Source: JAICYJ01 sp036263035 (GTDB lineage: Bacteria; Actinomycetota; Thermoleophilia; Gaiellales; JAICJC01). Taken from it: a stretch of DNA of 25,676 nucleotides. Positions 1 to 7,172 of this stretch are shown here, piece by piece (the stretch's first letter is position 1; each line of letters starts with the position of its first letter). The notes below the pieces were generated by a model, which was not told the DNA's origin, did no database searches, and was given only the letters and a program-made list of their open reading frames with translations. The stretch spans positions 1 through 25,676 of the forward strand of contig DATAHR010000251.1 in NCBI GenBank assembly GCA_036263035.1, in the 5' to 3' direction. Position numbers and translations under genes: made by a program.

Positions 1-539
1 GCAACGAAGGCGTCGACCCGGCCGTCGGGTACCTGGTCGAGGATCTCCAGCGCGGTACCGCAGTAGTGGGCGGCGGGGTTCGCCTCGTTCGCGTACTGGA
101 ACGGCATGAACACGCCGGGGTCGCGCTCGGCGATCGAGCGCGCCATCGCGACGGCGCCGTTGGAGCCGAGGTTGCCCGGCGAGAAGATGATCTCGGCGCC
201 GTACATGCGCAGCAGCTCGACCCGCTCCTGCGTGGCCGACTCCGGCATCACGACCGACACGGGGTAGCCCTTGACCTTGCCGATCATGGCCAGGGCGATG
301 CCGGTGTTGCCGCTCGTCGGCTCGAGAATGCGCTGTCCGGGGATCAGCTCGCCGGTGTCCTCGGCCGCCTCGATCATCGAGAGCGCGACACGGTCCTTTA
401 CCGAGCCGGTCGGGTTCTGCTCCTCCAGCTTCGCGAAGATGCGGACGCCCTCCTTCGGCGTCATCCGCGGCAGCTCCACGAGCGGCGTGTTACCGACGGC
501 GGAGAGGGCGGCGACCCGTTCGGTCTGCAGGCAAGACAT
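1..539 (-). CDS. cysM: Cysteine synthase, CysM-like (3' end beyond window)
   Basis: A PLP-dependent beta-replacement enzyme that makes cysteine from O-acetyl- or O-phosphoserine and a sulfur donor in the cytoplasm. The visible 179 residues begin MSCLQTERVAALSAVGNTPL. They contain the PLP lysine in NPTGSVKDR (K48), the phosphate/substrate loop EPTSGNTG (about 73-80) and the family segment QYANEANPAAHYCGT. The gene runs off the left edge, so the C-terminal third is not seen. The ATG overlaps an upstream TAA (TAATG). The gene lies downstream of a CysO-like carrier and its activating enzyme, as in the mycobacterial mec-cysO-cysM locus, so a CysO thiocarboxylate is the likely sulfur donor (inference). 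A sulfide-using CysK is the alternative. The upstream spacer is a candidate inverted-repeat element that may have altered coupling to cysO. Confidence 0.93.
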   Translation of the reverse strand, partial: MSCLQTERVAALSAVGNTPLVELPRMTPKEGVRIFAKLEEQNPTGSVKDRVALSMIEAAEDTGELIPGQRILEPTSGNTGIALAMIGKVKGYPVSVVMPESATQERVELLRMYGAEIIFSPGNLGSNGAVAMARSIAERDPGVFMPFQYANEANPAAHYCGTALEILDQVPDGRVDAFV

Positions 540-541
540 TA

Positions 542-740
542 GATGATCGACCCCGCATCCCCGCACGCCTGAACGTGCAGGCGGTCGTCGTTGGGCGAGC
601 TGTCGGGCGGCTGCGACAGGAAGCCTGCGCATCGCTGCGTCCTCGGTCGGGCCGATATTCCCGATATCGACCCTCCCTCGATCCTTGCGCTGCTTGCCTT
701 CCAGCCGCTCAGGACGCTCGGCGACGCGAGGTCGATCATC
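542..740. mobile_element. Candidate TA-flanked MITE-like inverted-repeat element
   Basis: The ends are TAGATGATCGACC (540-552) and its perfect inverted copy GGTCGATCATCTA (730-742). The similarity continues inward imperfectly, about 30 of 37 aligned positions with one gap by my hand alignment. TA at 540-541 and 741-742 would be the duplicated target, leaving a 199-bp element with 11-bp perfect termini. Removing one TA plus the element joins the cysO end (GGT CGC) to TAATG. That would give a stop overlapping the cysM start. An internal hairpin (CTGTCG 600-605, CGACAG 614-619) is present. No transposase is encoded. TA targets are typical of IS630/mariner-type transposons, so this could be a non-autonomous derivative. 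No second copy was found in this window. Confidence 0.5.
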
Positions 741-1015
741 TAGCGACCCCCGGCCATCGCAGGCAGCACGATCACCGTCGCGTCCGGCGCGACGCTCGTC
801 TCGAGCCCGTCGCCGAGGCGGACGTCCTCGTTGTTCACGTAGACGTTCACGAAGCGGTTCAGCTCGCCGCCGTCGTCGAGCAGGTGGGCCCGGATCCCCG
901 GGTACCGGGTGGTCAGGTCGTCGAGCAGCTCGCGGACGGTCGCGCCGTCGGCGTCGACCTCACGGGCGCCTCCGACGGCCTGCCGGAGGATGGGGGGCAT
1001 GCGGACGGTGCTCAC
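740..1015 (-). CDS. cysO: CysO-like sulfur carrier (MoaD/ThiS, ubiquitin-like)
   Basis: A 91-residue beta-grasp carrier whose C-terminal glycine is adenylated and thiocarboxylated, then hands sulfur to a partner, here most likely the CysM-like synthase. The sequence RFVNVYVNNEDVR and the ending VIVLPAMAGG closely follow what I recall of mycobacterial CysO. It starts with GTG directly after the TAA of the upstream activating enzyme (TAAGTG). One residue, Arg, follows the Gly-Gly before the TAG, confirmed in the DNA (GGG GGT CGC TAG). A free diglycine is needed for activation, so this Arg should require trimming or be tolerated. MoaD (molybdopterin) or ThiS (thiamine) are alternatives; the neighbours favour cysteine synthesis. 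Confidence 0.88.
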   Translation of the reverse strand: MSTVRMPPILRQAVGGAREVDADGATVRELLDDLTTRYPGIRAHLLDDGGELNRFVNVYVNNEDVRLGDGLETSVAPDATVIVLPAMAGGR

Positions 1016-2233
1016 TTAGGCGACAGCCTCCTTGATGGTGAAGGTGGGAGCGGCGGACACGGCCCTGGCCGGCGCTGCGCAGAACTGCTCGTAGTCGATG
1101 AACTCGATCTCCTCGGGAGACTTGCTGCACACCGGGCACTCAGGGTCGCGGTGCATCTTCAGCTCCACGAACTCCATCGCCAGGGCGTCGTAGCGTAGCT
1201 GCCGTCCGATCAGCGGATCGCCGACGCCGAGCAGCAGCTTGACCGCCTCGGTGGCCTGCAGGGTGCCGACCACGCCGGGCAGCACGCCGAGCACGCCGCC
1301 CTCCGCGCACGACGGCGCCATCTCCGGCGGCGGCGGCTCCGGATACTGGCAGCGGTAGCAGGGGCCGACGCGCGGCGCGTACACCGTCACCGAGCCCTCG
1401 AACTGGTAGATCGAGCCGTGCACGACCGGCACGTTGGCTACGAGGCTCGCGTCGTTCAGCAGGTAGCGCGTCGGGAAGTTGTCCGTCCCGTCCACGATCA
1501 CGTCGTAGCCGGTGATCACGTCCAGCACGTTCTCCGACGTCAGGCGCTCGCTGTACTTGACGATGGTGACGTCCGGGTTGAGCGCCTTCAGCGCCGTCTC
1601 GGCCGAATCGACCTTGGGCATGCCGATCCGGTCCTCGGTGTGGAGGATCTGCCGCTGGAGGTTCGAGCGGTCGACCACGTCAGCGTCGATGATGCCCAGG
1701 GTGCCGACGCCGGCCGCGGCCAGATACAGCGCCGCCGGCGAGCCGAGGCCGCCCGCGCCGATCAGCAGCACCTTGGAATCGAGCAGCTTCAGCTGCCCTT
1801 CCTCGCCGACCTCGGGGATCAGCGTGTGGCGGCTGTAGCGCTCGAGCTGCTGGGGCGTGAGCGTCCGCGGCAGCTTCCACTCGTGGCCGTTCTGCTTCCA
1901 GTCGGCGAACCCGCCGCGCAGCGAGACCACGTCCTGGAAGCCCAGCTCCGCCAGCGTCTTCGCAGCGTACGCGGAGCGGTTGCCCGCCGCGCAGTAGATG
2001 ATCACCGGCCGCGAGCGGTCGCCCACGGCGTTGTCGATACGCGACTCGAGGTTGCCGCGGGGGATGTGGAGCGCGCCGGGGATGAACCCCTGCTCGTACT
2101 CGTCCCGCTCGCGGACGTCGATCAGCACCGGCCCGGGCTGCTCAGCCACCCGCGCCGCAGCCTCCTGCGCCGAGATCTCGGTGATCTCGGACTTCACGGC
2201 TGCAAGATGTTCGCGGTACGTGGCCACGCCCAT
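1016..2233 (-). CDS. Rhodanese-MoeB sulfur-carrier activating enzyme
   Basis: Adenylates the C-terminus of a ubiquitin-like sulfur carrier and supplies sulfur to form its thiocarboxylate. Residues about 20-120 are a rhodanese domain with active-site loop YCAAGNRS (C81). Residues about 128-380 are a ThiF/MoeB/E1-like domain with nucleotide loop GAGGLGS (159-165), the DADVVDRSNLQRQ segment, zinc ligands CYRC (C292, C295) and CPVC (C366, C369), and C309 in PSCAEGG. Mycobacterial MoeZ carries its rhodanese at the C-terminus; here the order is reversed. I chose ATG 2233 over the adjacent GTG 2236 because AAAGGG at 2240-2245 is then 6 nt away. It is followed without a gap by the CysO-like gene, its probable substrate. 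It could also serve MoaD or ThiS carriers elsewhere in the genome. Confidence 0.93.
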   Translation of the reverse strand: MGVATYREHLAAVKSEITEISAQEAAARVAEQPGPVLIDVRERDEYEQGFIPGALHIPRGNLESRIDNAVGDRSRPVIIYCAAGNRSAYAAKTLAELGFQDVVSLRGGFADWKQNGHEWKLPRTLTPQQLERYSRHTLIPEVGEEGQLKLLDSKVLLIGAGGLGSPAALYLAAAGVGTLGIIDADVVDRSNLQRQILHTEDRIGMPKVDSAETALKALNPDVTIVKYSERLTSENVLDVITGYDVIVDGTDNFPTRYLLNDASLVANVPVVHGSIYQFEGSVTVYAPRVGPCYRCQYPEPPPPEMAPSCAEGGVLGVLPGVVGTLQATEAVKLLLGVGDPLIGRQLRYDALAMEFVELKMHRDPECPVCSKSPEEIEFIDYEQFCAAPARAVSAAPTFTIKEAVA

Positions 2234-2251
2234 CACCTACCCTTTCCGAAG

Positions 2252-2297
2252 CGCCCCACACACCAGCGGGGCGAAGAAACTTGTGACCTCAATTGTA
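2252..2297 (-). promoter_or_regulatory. Candidate promoter and leader hairpin for the rhodanese-MoeB/cysO/cysM operon
   Basis: On the minus strand a TACAAT -10 match lies at 2297-2292. A transcript from there would have a leader of about 50 nt. The leader contains a 6-bp hairpin (CGCCCC 2252-2257 with GGGGCG 2268-2273, 10-nt loop), followed by AAAGGG before the ATG at 2233. No convincing -35 was found. The 101 bp to the divergent start at 2335 holds nothing else recognisable. Confidence 0.35.
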
Positions 2298-2334
2298 GCG
2301 GCGGCTGGATCCAAACTCCACGCCGCCTGACTGG

Positions 2335-3306
2335 ATGAACGAGCCCCCTCCCCAACATATTCCCGGGCGCTCCCGGCGCCTCGTCGTGCTGGTGTGCGTG
2401 GCGCTCGCCATCGGCCTCGCGGCCGCGGCCGCTGTCGCTCTGACCTCGCGCGGCGGGGGTGCCAGCGCGGCCACGGCGCCGGCACGCTGCTCGCCGCTTC
2501 GCGGTTCGCCGCCGCTGAACCTGCAGCTCCCGCACCCGGTGCGGGGTCAGGGCAGCGAGGCGATCGAACATGCCGCCATCGAACAGCTCCCCTCGAGCGA
2601 CCCGCGGGTGGGCGTCGCACGCGCCATCGCCCGCTACGGCAGCGTCGGGCCGGCGGGCACGCTCGCCGCGCTCGGCCGTCTCGACCAGTCGCAGCCGGTG
2701 GTCGGCCTCTACGAGGGGCTGACGCAGCTGTGGGCGGGGAAGTGCAGCGCGGCCGTCGAGCTCCTGCGCCGGGTGCGCTCGGAGGACCTGTACGGCTACT
2801 ACGGCACCATCGCCGACAACACGCTGCACACGCCGCAGCAGCGGTCCGACTATCCGATCTACATCCCGCCCGACGGCACCCCGCACGGCACCGTGACGCA
2901 GATGCGGGCGCTCGTGCGCCGCGAACCGCGCGACTCCGGCGCCTGGCTCGGGCTCGCCGCGGCCGAGCAGAGCGCCTGGCTGCAGAGCCACCACGCGCCC
3001 GACCGGCTGGCGGCGCAAGCCGCCGCCCAGCGGGCGCTCCAGGTCGATCCGACGGGCGTGTCGCCGCGTGTGGCGGCGGCCGTGCTGACCTACGACAAGG
3101 ACAAGCCGGCCGCGACCTTCAGCCAGCTCGGCCCGCTCGTCCAGCAGACCAGCGATCCCACCGAGATCCGGTTCCACCTGGGGCTGCTCCTCTACTGGCT
3201 CAACGACGACACCGACGCCGCGGCGCAGTGGCGGCAGGTCGTCGCCGCGTCACCGAGCTCGATCTACGGGCGCACCGCGGCCGCGTTGATGGCGCGGATC
3301 AGCTGA
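2335..3306 (+). CDS. Membrane-anchored alpha-helical repeat (TPR-like) protein
   Basis: No specific family is recognised. This 323-residue protein has a short basic N-terminus (PGRSRR) followed by one hydrophobic helix (about 16-37). That suggests a signal anchor with the rest outside the membrane. The exported part is alanine-rich and helical. Paired-helix segments such as GAWLGLAAAEQSAWLQSHH, LAAQAAAQRALQVDPTGVSP and DTDAAAQWRQVVAASPSS are typical of degenerate tetratricopeptide repeats, which scaffold protein contacts. No catalytic motif is visible. The ATG has no clear Shine-Dalgarno. The last 8 bp overlap the convergent NlpC/P60 gene, but the two are transcribed toward each other and need not be related in function. 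Confidence 0.8.
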   Translation: MNEPPPQHIPGRSRRLVVLVCVALAIGLAAAAAVALTSRGGGASAATAPARCSPLRGSPPLNLQLPHPVRGQGSEAIEHAAIEQLPSSDPRVGVARAIARYGSVGPAGTLAALGRLDQSQPVVGLYEGLTQLWAGKCSAAVELLRRVRSEDLYGYYGTIADNTLHTPQQRSDYPIYIPPDGTPHGTVTQMRALVRREPRDSGAWLGLAAAEQSAWLQSHHAPDRLAAQAAAQRALQVDPTGVSPRVAAAVLTYDKDKPAATFSQLGPLVQQTSDPTEIRFHLGLLLYWLNDDTDAAAQWRQVVAASPSSIYGRTAAALMARIS

Positions 3307-4360
3307 CGCGCGTGGCGCCGACGTAGGTGTCGGCGTACCACCCGGTCAGCGAGGAGATCTGCACGACGGTGCCGGTGTGGGGCGCATGGATGAACCGGCC
3401 GCCGCCCATGTAGATGCCGACGTGCCCGAGGTGGTCGAAGAAGACCAGGTCGCCGGCGCGAAGGTCGGACCGCGACACGTGGAGGCCGGCGCGGTACTGG
3501 TCGGCGGCGACGCGCGGCAGGGCCACGCCGAGCCGCGCGTACACGTACTGGACGAGGCCCGAGCAGTCGAAGCCGGACGGGGACTCCCCGCCCCACACGT
3601 AGGGCACTCCCAGCTCGGCACGGGCCAGCGCGACCGCGCGCTCGCCGAGGCTCGCGGCATGCGAGTGCCGTCGGCGGTGGCGATGGTGGTGGGCCTTGCC
3701 GTGAACCTTCGAGACGTGTGGCGGCGCCACGTAATGGAAGTTGCTCGAGGCGGCCAGGTGCAGCGCGGCCCGGGTGTGCGGGCCGACCTGGCCGTCCACG
3801 AGCAGGCCGTGCGAGGCCTGGAACCGCTTCACCGCGTGCAGCGTCTGCGGCCCGAACTCCCCGTCGGCGGGGATGCCGAGCGCCCGCTGCAGCGCCGCGA
3901 CGGCCGGCCCCACATCGTGCAGCCGGATGACGATCTCGCCGCTCGAGCCGGTTCCCTCGACCTGCAGCGCGCCCCAGGTCTGCGGGCCGACCTCGCCGTC
4001 CACCAGCAACGCGTGTGCGCGCTGGAACCGCTTGACGGCATGCAGTGTCTGGGGGCCGAAGATGCCGTCGGCCGGGATGCCGAGCGCCCGCTGCAGACGC
4101 ACGACGTCCGGCCCGGTGTCGCCGATCCGGAGGATGCGAGGGTGCACCCGGCGCGCCCCGGCTTTCGCCGACGCCTGGTGCTGCTTGCCGGCCGCGTAGG
4201 CCGGCGCCCCCATCCCCGCTGCGGTCGCAGCCATCACCAGCGGGACGCTCATGCGGCGCAGCTGGCGCTTGCGGCGGTAGGTCTCGCGCCGGCGCATGGC
4301 ACGCGACGCGGAAGCCCGCCACAGCTCCGCCGACCCCAGATCCCTCACGGAGGACTGCAC
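3299..4360 (-). CDS. Secreted NlpC/P60 peptidoglycan endopeptidase with two PG-binding domains
   Basis: A cell-wall hydrolase that cleaves peptide stems in peptidoglycan. The 353-residue protein has an arginine-rich N-terminus, a hydrophobic segment ending GAPAYAAG (about 38-58, an export signal), and two PG_binding_1 repeats (about 78-135 and 143-202). Both repeats contain LQRALGIPADG and FGPQTLHAVKRFQ. A His/Arg-rich linker follows (HHHRHRRRHSH, about 224-234). The NlpC/P60 domain (about 238-353) has nucleophile C266 in FDCSGL, H313 in HVGIYMG and third polar residue H325. The long basic stretch before the signal is unusual; starts at M22 or M37 would give shorter leaders. GTG 4360 is favoured because a TACGGT -10 ends 7 nt upstream. 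A 16-bp palindrome lies over the expected -35. Confidence 0.93.
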   Translation of the reverse strand: MQSSVRDLGSAELWRASASRAMRRRETYRRKRQLRRMSVPLVMAATAAGMGAPAYAAGKQHQASAKAGARRVHPRILRIGDTGPDVVRLQRALGIPADGIFGPQTLHAVKRFQRAHALLVDGEVGPQTWGALQVEGTGSSGEIVIRLHDVGPAVAALQRALGIPADGEFGPQTLHAVKRFQASHGLLVDGQVGPHTRAALHLAASSNFHYVAPPHVSKVHGKAHHHRHRRRHSHAASLGERAVALARAELGVPYVWGGESPSGFDCSGLVQYVYARLGVALPRVAADQYRAGLHVSRSDLRAGDLVFFDHLGHVGIYMGGGRFIHAPHTGTVVQISSLTGWYADTYVGATRVS

Positions 4361-4367
4361 GGTGACG

Positions 4368-4407
4368 ACCGTACGCCTCGTCTGTCAGTGGACGGTTAGC
4401 TAACCGT
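4368..4407 (-). promoter_or_regulatory. Promoter with 16-bp palindromic operator candidate upstream of the NlpC/P60 gene
   Basis: A TACGGT -10 (4373-4368, minus) is followed by 7 nt and then the GTG at 4360. ACGGTTAGCTAACCGT (4392-4407) is a perfect 16-bp palindrome covering the expected -35 position. That placement suits a dimeric repressor, such as a TetR- or MarR-type regulator. No such regulator is encoded in the window. The rest of the 130-bp gap to 4490 holds no convincing gene. Confidence 0.45.
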
Positions 4408-4490
4408 GAAGATCTTGAACATGCCGGAAATCGTGCAGTAGATCCGGAACTCCCCAAGCCTGAACGCCTTGACCCCCGAGTGCCGGCGTC

Positions 4491-5969
4491 TCACCAGGGC
4501 GGGCGGCCGTGCACCCAGCGGCCGGCCAGCATCGTGGCGACCACCCTGCAGTCGGCGATGCGCTCCGGGTGCTCGACGATGTCGGTGTCCAGCACCACCA
4601 GGTCAGCGGCCAGCCCGGGCAGCAGGCAGCCGCGGGCGCGCTCCTCGCCGACCGCGTATGCCGGGGCGGCGGTGTGGCACGAGATCGCGTCGGCGACGGG
4701 GATGCGCTGCTCCGGGTACCAGGGCTCACGCTCGTCCACCGTCCGATGCACCGCCGCCTGGATCGCCGCCAGCGGATCGAGCTCCTCGATCGGCGGATCG
4801 GCCCCGAACACAACGTGCGCGCCGGAGTCGAGCAGATCACGGGTGCGGTAGGCCTTCGCCGCCCGCTCACCCCAGAGCGCGTCGGCAACGTCCCGGTCGC
4901 TCGTCGCGTGCACCGGCTGCACGCTTGCGATCACGCCCAGCTCCGCGAAACGCGGCAGATCCGCGTCGTCGAGGCACTGGACGTGCTCGATGCGGGGGCG
5001 CACCAGCGCCTGCTCCCACGCCTCCCGCGTGCGGGCAAGCGCGTTCAGGGCCGCCCGGTTCGCGCCGTCCCCGATCGCATGGATGGCCATCGGCAACCCG
5101 CACGCCGCCGCCCCCTCGGCCGCCTCGGCGAGGTCGTCCTCCGAGAGCAGCTGGTCGCCCGAGCCGTCCAGCATCCACGCCGTGCGTGACCCGAGCGTGC
5201 CGTCCATGAATGCCTTCACCGGCCCGACCCGGAGCAGGTCGCTGCCGAACCCCGCCCGCAGCTCGATCGCCCGCGCCGCCGGCAGCGCGTCCAGGGGGAT
5301 GCTCATCGCAACGCGCAAGGTCAGCCGCCGGTCGGCGTCGTAGCGCTGCCACAGCTCGCGGCCGGCGTGTGCCTGGAAGTCGTGGACGCCGATCACTCCG
5401 CGGGCGTTCGCCTCCGCCATGCCGTCTCGGAGCGCCTGGGAGCGCTCGAGCGGGGTGGCGGGCGGAAGCGGGAAGCGCCACGCCTCCCACTCGTGCAGCA
5501 CGCCGGTCGGGTGGTCGACCCCCTGCGCTCGGAGCGCCGCGCTGTTCACCCACAGCGTGTGATGGTCGTGCGCCCACAGCGCCGCCGGCCGCTCGCCCGT
5601 GACCTCGTCGAGGGCAGCTGCCGTCGGCGGGCCGTCGGCCCAGGACGCCTCCAACCATCCCTTGCCGCGCAGCCAGCCCTCGCCGCGCGCCGCCGCCGCC
5701 ACCGCCCGCAGCGCCTCGGCGAGGCTGCCGCAGCCGTGCAGGTCGAGCCAGGTGCGCTCGAGCGCCCAGTCCAGGAAATGAACGTGGGAGTCGGTGAACC
5801 CGGGGAGCACGCAGCGGCCGTCGAGATCCAGCCGCTCGTGCCCGACGGTGTCGGCCTCACCCTCGCGGACGTCCACGCCGCCCGCGATCAGCTCCCCCGC
5901 CACCGCGAGCGCCCGGACGCGGGGGAGGCGCGGATCCATGGTGTAGATCGGGCCGTTGTGGAGGATCAC
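4491..5969 (-). CDS. YtcJ-like metal-dependent amidohydrolase
   Basis: A 492-residue cytoplasmic hydrolase of the amidohydrolase_3 (YtcJ/NfdA) group, acting on amide or related C-N bonds; the substrate cannot be told from sequence. The full TIM-barrel metal set is visible: HxH in DSHVHF (H62, H64), a lysine likely carbamylated in VKAFMDG (K252), H297 in AIHAIGD, H329 in IEHVQ and the catalytic aspartate D391 in FGADPP. The start is GTG 5969, only 21 bp from the divergent GTG of the M24 peptidase. A TAGACT -10 on the minus strand overlaps the peptidase -10, so both genes probably share one bidirectional promoter. An N-substituted formamide or amino-acid amide substrate would fit the peptidase neighbour, but this is speculation. 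Confidence 0.92.
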   Translation of the reverse strand: MILHNGPIYTMDPRLPRVRALAVAGELIAGGVDVREGEADTVGHERLDLDGRCVLPGFTDSHVHFLDWALERTWLDLHGCGSLAEALRAVAAAARGEGWLRGKGWLEASWADGPPTAAALDEVTGERPAALWAHDHHTLWVNSAALRAQGVDHPTGVLHEWEAWRFPLPPATPLERSQALRDGMAEANARGVIGVHDFQAHAGRELWQRYDADRRLTLRVAMSIPLDALPAARAIELRAGFGSDLLRVGPVKAFMDGTLGSRTAWMLDGSGDQLLSEDDLAEAAEGAAACGLPMAIHAIGDGANRAALNALARTREAWEQALVRPRIEHVQCLDDADLPRFAELGVIASVQPVHATSDRDVADALWGERAAKAYRTRDLLDSGAHVVFGADPPIEELDPLAAIQAAVHRTVDEREPWYPEQRIPVADAISCHTAAPAYAVGEERARGCLLPGLAADLVVLDTDIVEHPERIADCRVVATMLAGRWVHGRPPW

Positions 5970-5976
5970 GCGGCCG

Positions 5977-5985
5977 GTAGTCTAC
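5977..5985. promoter_or_regulatory. Bidirectional promoter with overlapping -10 elements
   Basis: The 21 bp between the divergent GTG starts at 5969 and 5991 contain GTAGTCTAC (5977-5985). Read plus it gives TAGTCT (5978-5983), 7 nt before GTG 5991. Read minus it gives TAGACT (5984-5979), 9 nt before GTG 5969. Both transcripts would start at or very near the start codons. No Shine-Dalgarno fits in this gap. Bacterial bidirectional promoters with overlapping, near-symmetric -10 elements are described in the literature. Confidence 0.5.
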
Positions 5986-5990
5986 GCCGC

Positions 5991-7172
5991 GTGCCCCCCG
6001 CGGAGGAGATCGAGCAGCGCCTGCGGCGGTTTGCCGCGGCCCTCGCCGAGGACGGTCTCGACGCCGCGGTGGTGGTGCAGAGCACCGACCTCGCCTACCT
6101 GACCGGCACCAACCAGCAGGCACACCTGATCGTGCCGGCGAGCGGCGAGCCGTGGCTGGGCGTGCGCCGCACCCTTGCTCGGGCCCGGGAGGAGTCCCCG
6201 CTGTCGCATATCGACGCGCTGCCGTCGCTGTCCGGCCTGTCCGAGGCGCTGGCCGCTGCCGGGGTCGGAGCCGGTGCGGCGGTCGGCTTCGAGCTGGACG
6301 TGCTTCCCGCCGCCCGGTACCTGGGCTACCTGCGCCGGCTCGATGGCTATCGCGTGGGCGACTGCGCGCCGGCGCTTCGCCGGGTGCGGGCGGTGAAGAG
6401 CGGCTGGGAGCTCGAGCAGATGCGCCGGGCCGGCGAGCAGGTGCGAGCGGCCGCCGAGGCGGTGCCGTCATTTCTCGGGGATGACGTGTCGGAGTCTCAG
6501 GTTCAACGTGAGGTTGAGAGTGTCCTGCGAGCTGCGGGGCACCAGGGGCAGCTGCGCTTCCGCGGCTTCAACCAGGAGATGCACTACGGCCAGGTGCTGT
6601 GCGGCCCAAGCGGCGCGGTGCCCGGCTACTCCGACTCACCGCTGTGCGGACCGGGGCCAAACGCCGTGCTCGGCAAGGGGCCAGATGGCCACCGCCTGCG
6701 CCGTGGTGATCCCGTGATCGTCGATCTGGTCGGCGGGCACGACGGCTACCTGGCCGACCAGACGCGGACGTTCGCGCTGGGGCCGCTTGACGCCGATCTG
6801 CGGGATGCCTACGGGACGGCGGTGGCCATCCTGCGGTCGGTGGAGGGGCTGGTGCGGCCGGGCACAGCCCCGAGCGAGCTCTTCGCCCACGCGGAGCGGG
6901 TGGCCGGCGACGCCGGGCTCGGCGACCACTTCATGGGATACGGGCCCGACCGCGTCCGCTTCCTCGGGCACGGCGTGGGCATGGAGATCGACGAGCTGCC
7001 GGTGCTCGCGCCCGGCTTCGACGAGCCGCTCGAGCCGGGCCACGTGATCGCCGTCGAGCCAAAGTTCGTGTTCCCGGGCCGCGGTGCGGTTGGAATCGAG
7101 AACATGTATGCCGTCACCGACACGGGCTGGGAGAACCTGACCACCGCGAGCGAGGAGCTGATCGAGGTATGA
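5991..7172 (+). CDS. M24 family metallopeptidase (Xaa-Pro aminopeptidase-like)
   Basis: A dimetal peptidase of the creatinase/PepP fold that removes N-terminal residues, typically before proline. The 393-residue protein has an N-terminal creatinase-like domain (about 5-130) and a pita-bread catalytic domain (about 140-390). The five metal ligands are present: D245 and D256 (spaced 11 as in PepP, around DGYLADQTRTF), H327 in FLGHGVGMEIDE, E356 in AVEPKFV and E370 in GIENMY. The same frame is open far upstream, but that part is antisense to the amidohydrolase. GTG 5991 is the sensible start because a TAGTCT -10 ends 7 nt before it and translation is probably leaderless. Its TGA overlaps the next ATG (ATGA), so it is coupled to the acyl-CoA dehydrogenase. 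Confidence 0.92.
   Translation: MPPAEEIEQRLRRFAAALAEDGLDAAVVVQSTDLAYLTGTNQQAHLIVPASGEPWLGVRRTLARAREESPLSHIDALPSLSGLSEALAAAGVGAGAAVGFELDVLPAARYLGYLRRLDGYRVGDCAPALRRVRAVKSGWELEQMRRAGEQVRAAAEAVPSFLGDDVSESQVQREVESVLRAAGHQGQLRFRGFNQEMHYGQVLCGPSGAVPGYSDSPLCGPGPNAVLGKGPDGHRLRRGDPVIVDLVGGHDGYLADQTRTFALGPLDADLRDAYGTAVAILRSVEGLVRPGTAPSELFAHAERVAGDAGLGDHFMGYGPDRVRFLGHGVGMEIDELPVLAPGFDEPLEPGHVIAVEPKFVFPGRGAVGIENMYAVTDTGWENLTTASEELIEV

Noticed and set aside
539..739. 66-codon frame between cysO and cysM on the minus strand, starting ATG right after the cysO TAG and ending TAATG
   Set aside because: Start and stop both lie in the inverted-repeat ends, the product has no recognisable pattern, and the element explanation accounts for the frame. 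Not listed as a gene, though translation through it could couple cysO and cysM.
3880..4100. Long near-identical DNA repeats within the NlpC/P60 gene
   Set aside because: They are explained by the two PG-binding domains of the protein, not by a mobile or CRISPR-type repeat.
5367..5990. Upstream extension of the M24 peptidase frame to 5367
   Set aside because: It lies antisense to the amidohydrolase and has no protein-like pattern; GTG 5991 has its own -10.
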